The position numbers were made by a program, and so were the translations under genes. The notes beneath the pieces were generated by a model, which saw only the letters and a program-made list of their open reading frames with translations, did not search any database and was not told where the DNA came from. DNA of 7,428 nucleotides from Cryomorphaceae bacterium (lineage in GTDB: Bacteria > Bacteroidota > Bacteroidia > Flavobacteriales > Schleiferiaceae), in the NCBI GenBank assembly GCA_013911625.1, contig JACESW010000061.1:1-7428 (forward strand), written 5' to 3'. This document shows positions 7,067-7,428 of the stretch, piece after piece (within the stretch, counting starts at the first letter, position 1; every line of letters begins with the position of its first letter).

Positions 7067-7099
7067 AAAAATCCCCGCCGGGCACCGGCGGGGATTTTT
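7067..7099. terminator. Bidirectional terminator between creD and accD
   Basis: A perfect 15-bp stem (7067-7081 with 7085-7099) closes a three-base loop (GCA). The core is ATCCCCGCCGG paired with CCGGCGGGGAT, flanked by AAAA on the left and TTTT on the right. It therefore reads as a GC-rich hairpin plus T-tract on either strand. It sits 8 bp after the creD stop and 20 bp beyond the accD stop, so it can end both convergent transcripts. Confidence 0.95.
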
Positions 7100-7119
7100 A
7101 TTTCAAAAATTTTGGGGAC

Positions 7120-7428
7120 TTAGTCCATCACCATATCCAGGTATTGGCTGAGTCTTTCTTTCAGATGCTTGCGCTCCACGATAAAATCTAAGAAGCCGTG
7201 CTCGAGCAAGAACTCTGAGCGTTGGAATCCTTCGGGAAGATCCTTACCGATGGTTTCTTTCACAACACGTGGTCCTGCGAACGCAATCAGTGCATTCGGC
7301 TCTGCAATGTTAATATCACCAAGCATTGCGTAAGACGCAGTAACACCACCTGTAGTTGGATCAGTGAGGAAAGAGATGTATGGAATCTTCTTTTCGTCCA
7401 TCAGGGCGATTTTCGCTGAAGTTTTTGC
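7120..7428 (-). CDS. accD: Acetyl-CoA carboxylase carboxyltransferase subunit beta, C-terminal part
   Basis: The frame is open from the right window edge to a TAA at 7122-7120, giving the last 102 residues of AccD. The N-terminal part, which in the family includes a zinc-ribbon, lies outside the window. The visible part opens with [20 protein letters not shown]. It then has [16 protein letters not shown], which contributes to the acyl-CoA site and oxyanion environment of the crotonase-like fold, followed by [12 protein letters not shown] and [15 protein letters not shown]. These segments are nearly invariant in the family. With AccA, AccD transfers the carboxyl group from carboxybiotin to acetyl-CoA to make malonyl-CoA, the first step of fatty acid synthesis in the cytosol. 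An internal ATG at 7401 is not the start, because the conserved sequence continues upstream of it. The gene is housekeeping and convergent with creD. Confidence 0.97.
   Translation of the reverse strand, partial: AKTSAKIALMDEKKIPYISFLTDPTTGGVTASYAMLGDINIAEPNALIAFAGPRVVKETIGKDLPEGFQRSEFLLEHGFLDFIVERKHLKERLSQYLDMVMD

Noticed and set aside
7402..7428. Treating the ATG at 7401 as the start of a small 93-residue gene
   Set aside because: The frame stays open to the window edge, and the upstream residues AKTSAKIAL match the conserved AccD sequence. This is the 3' part of accD, cut by the window.

Overview
The window looks like an ordinary chromosomal stretch from a member of the Bacteroidota, most likely a marine or freshwater Flavobacteriales relative. 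Four things point there. The DUF6702 and M1 proteins are of a kind I know mainly from Bacteroidota. The AccD C-terminus is of flavobacterial type. The start codons lack Shine-Dalgarno sequences and are preceded by A-rich leaders. Exported proteins are frequent. There are no mobile elements, RNA genes or CRISPR arrays, and coding density is very high.

Layout. Bases 1-2186 hold a tightly packed minus-strand group, read right to left. It starts with a secreted BNR/Asp-box (sialidase-fold) protein, continues with a cytosolic peptidase E (pepE) 3 bp downstream, and ends with the N-terminus of a signal-peptide protein 10 bp further on, which runs off the left edge. Bases 2185-5613 hold a plus-strand group: an exported DUF6702 protein, a HupE/UreJ-type six-helix membrane protein starting on the very next base, and 9 bp later a large secreted M1-family zinc metallopeptidase. 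A rho-independent terminator closes this group. A separately transcribed creD-like membrane protein follows (5754-7058). It converges on the C-terminal part of accD (minus strand, cut by the right edge), with one strong bidirectional hairpin between the two.

How the genes fit together. The plus-strand trio is entirely envelope-directed: a periplasmic or surface protein, an inner-membrane protein of a family that includes nickel/cobalt permeases, and an exported zinc peptidase. A shared role in metal handling or peptide breakdown at the cell envelope is plausible but not shown. The minus-strand group mixes exported proteins with a cytosolic dipeptidase.

The most unusual structural point is the divergent junction at 2184-2187. 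There a single CATG supplies both start codons, so each gene's upstream signals must lie inside its neighbour's signal-peptide coding sequence. I found no convincing new defence or mobile system here.
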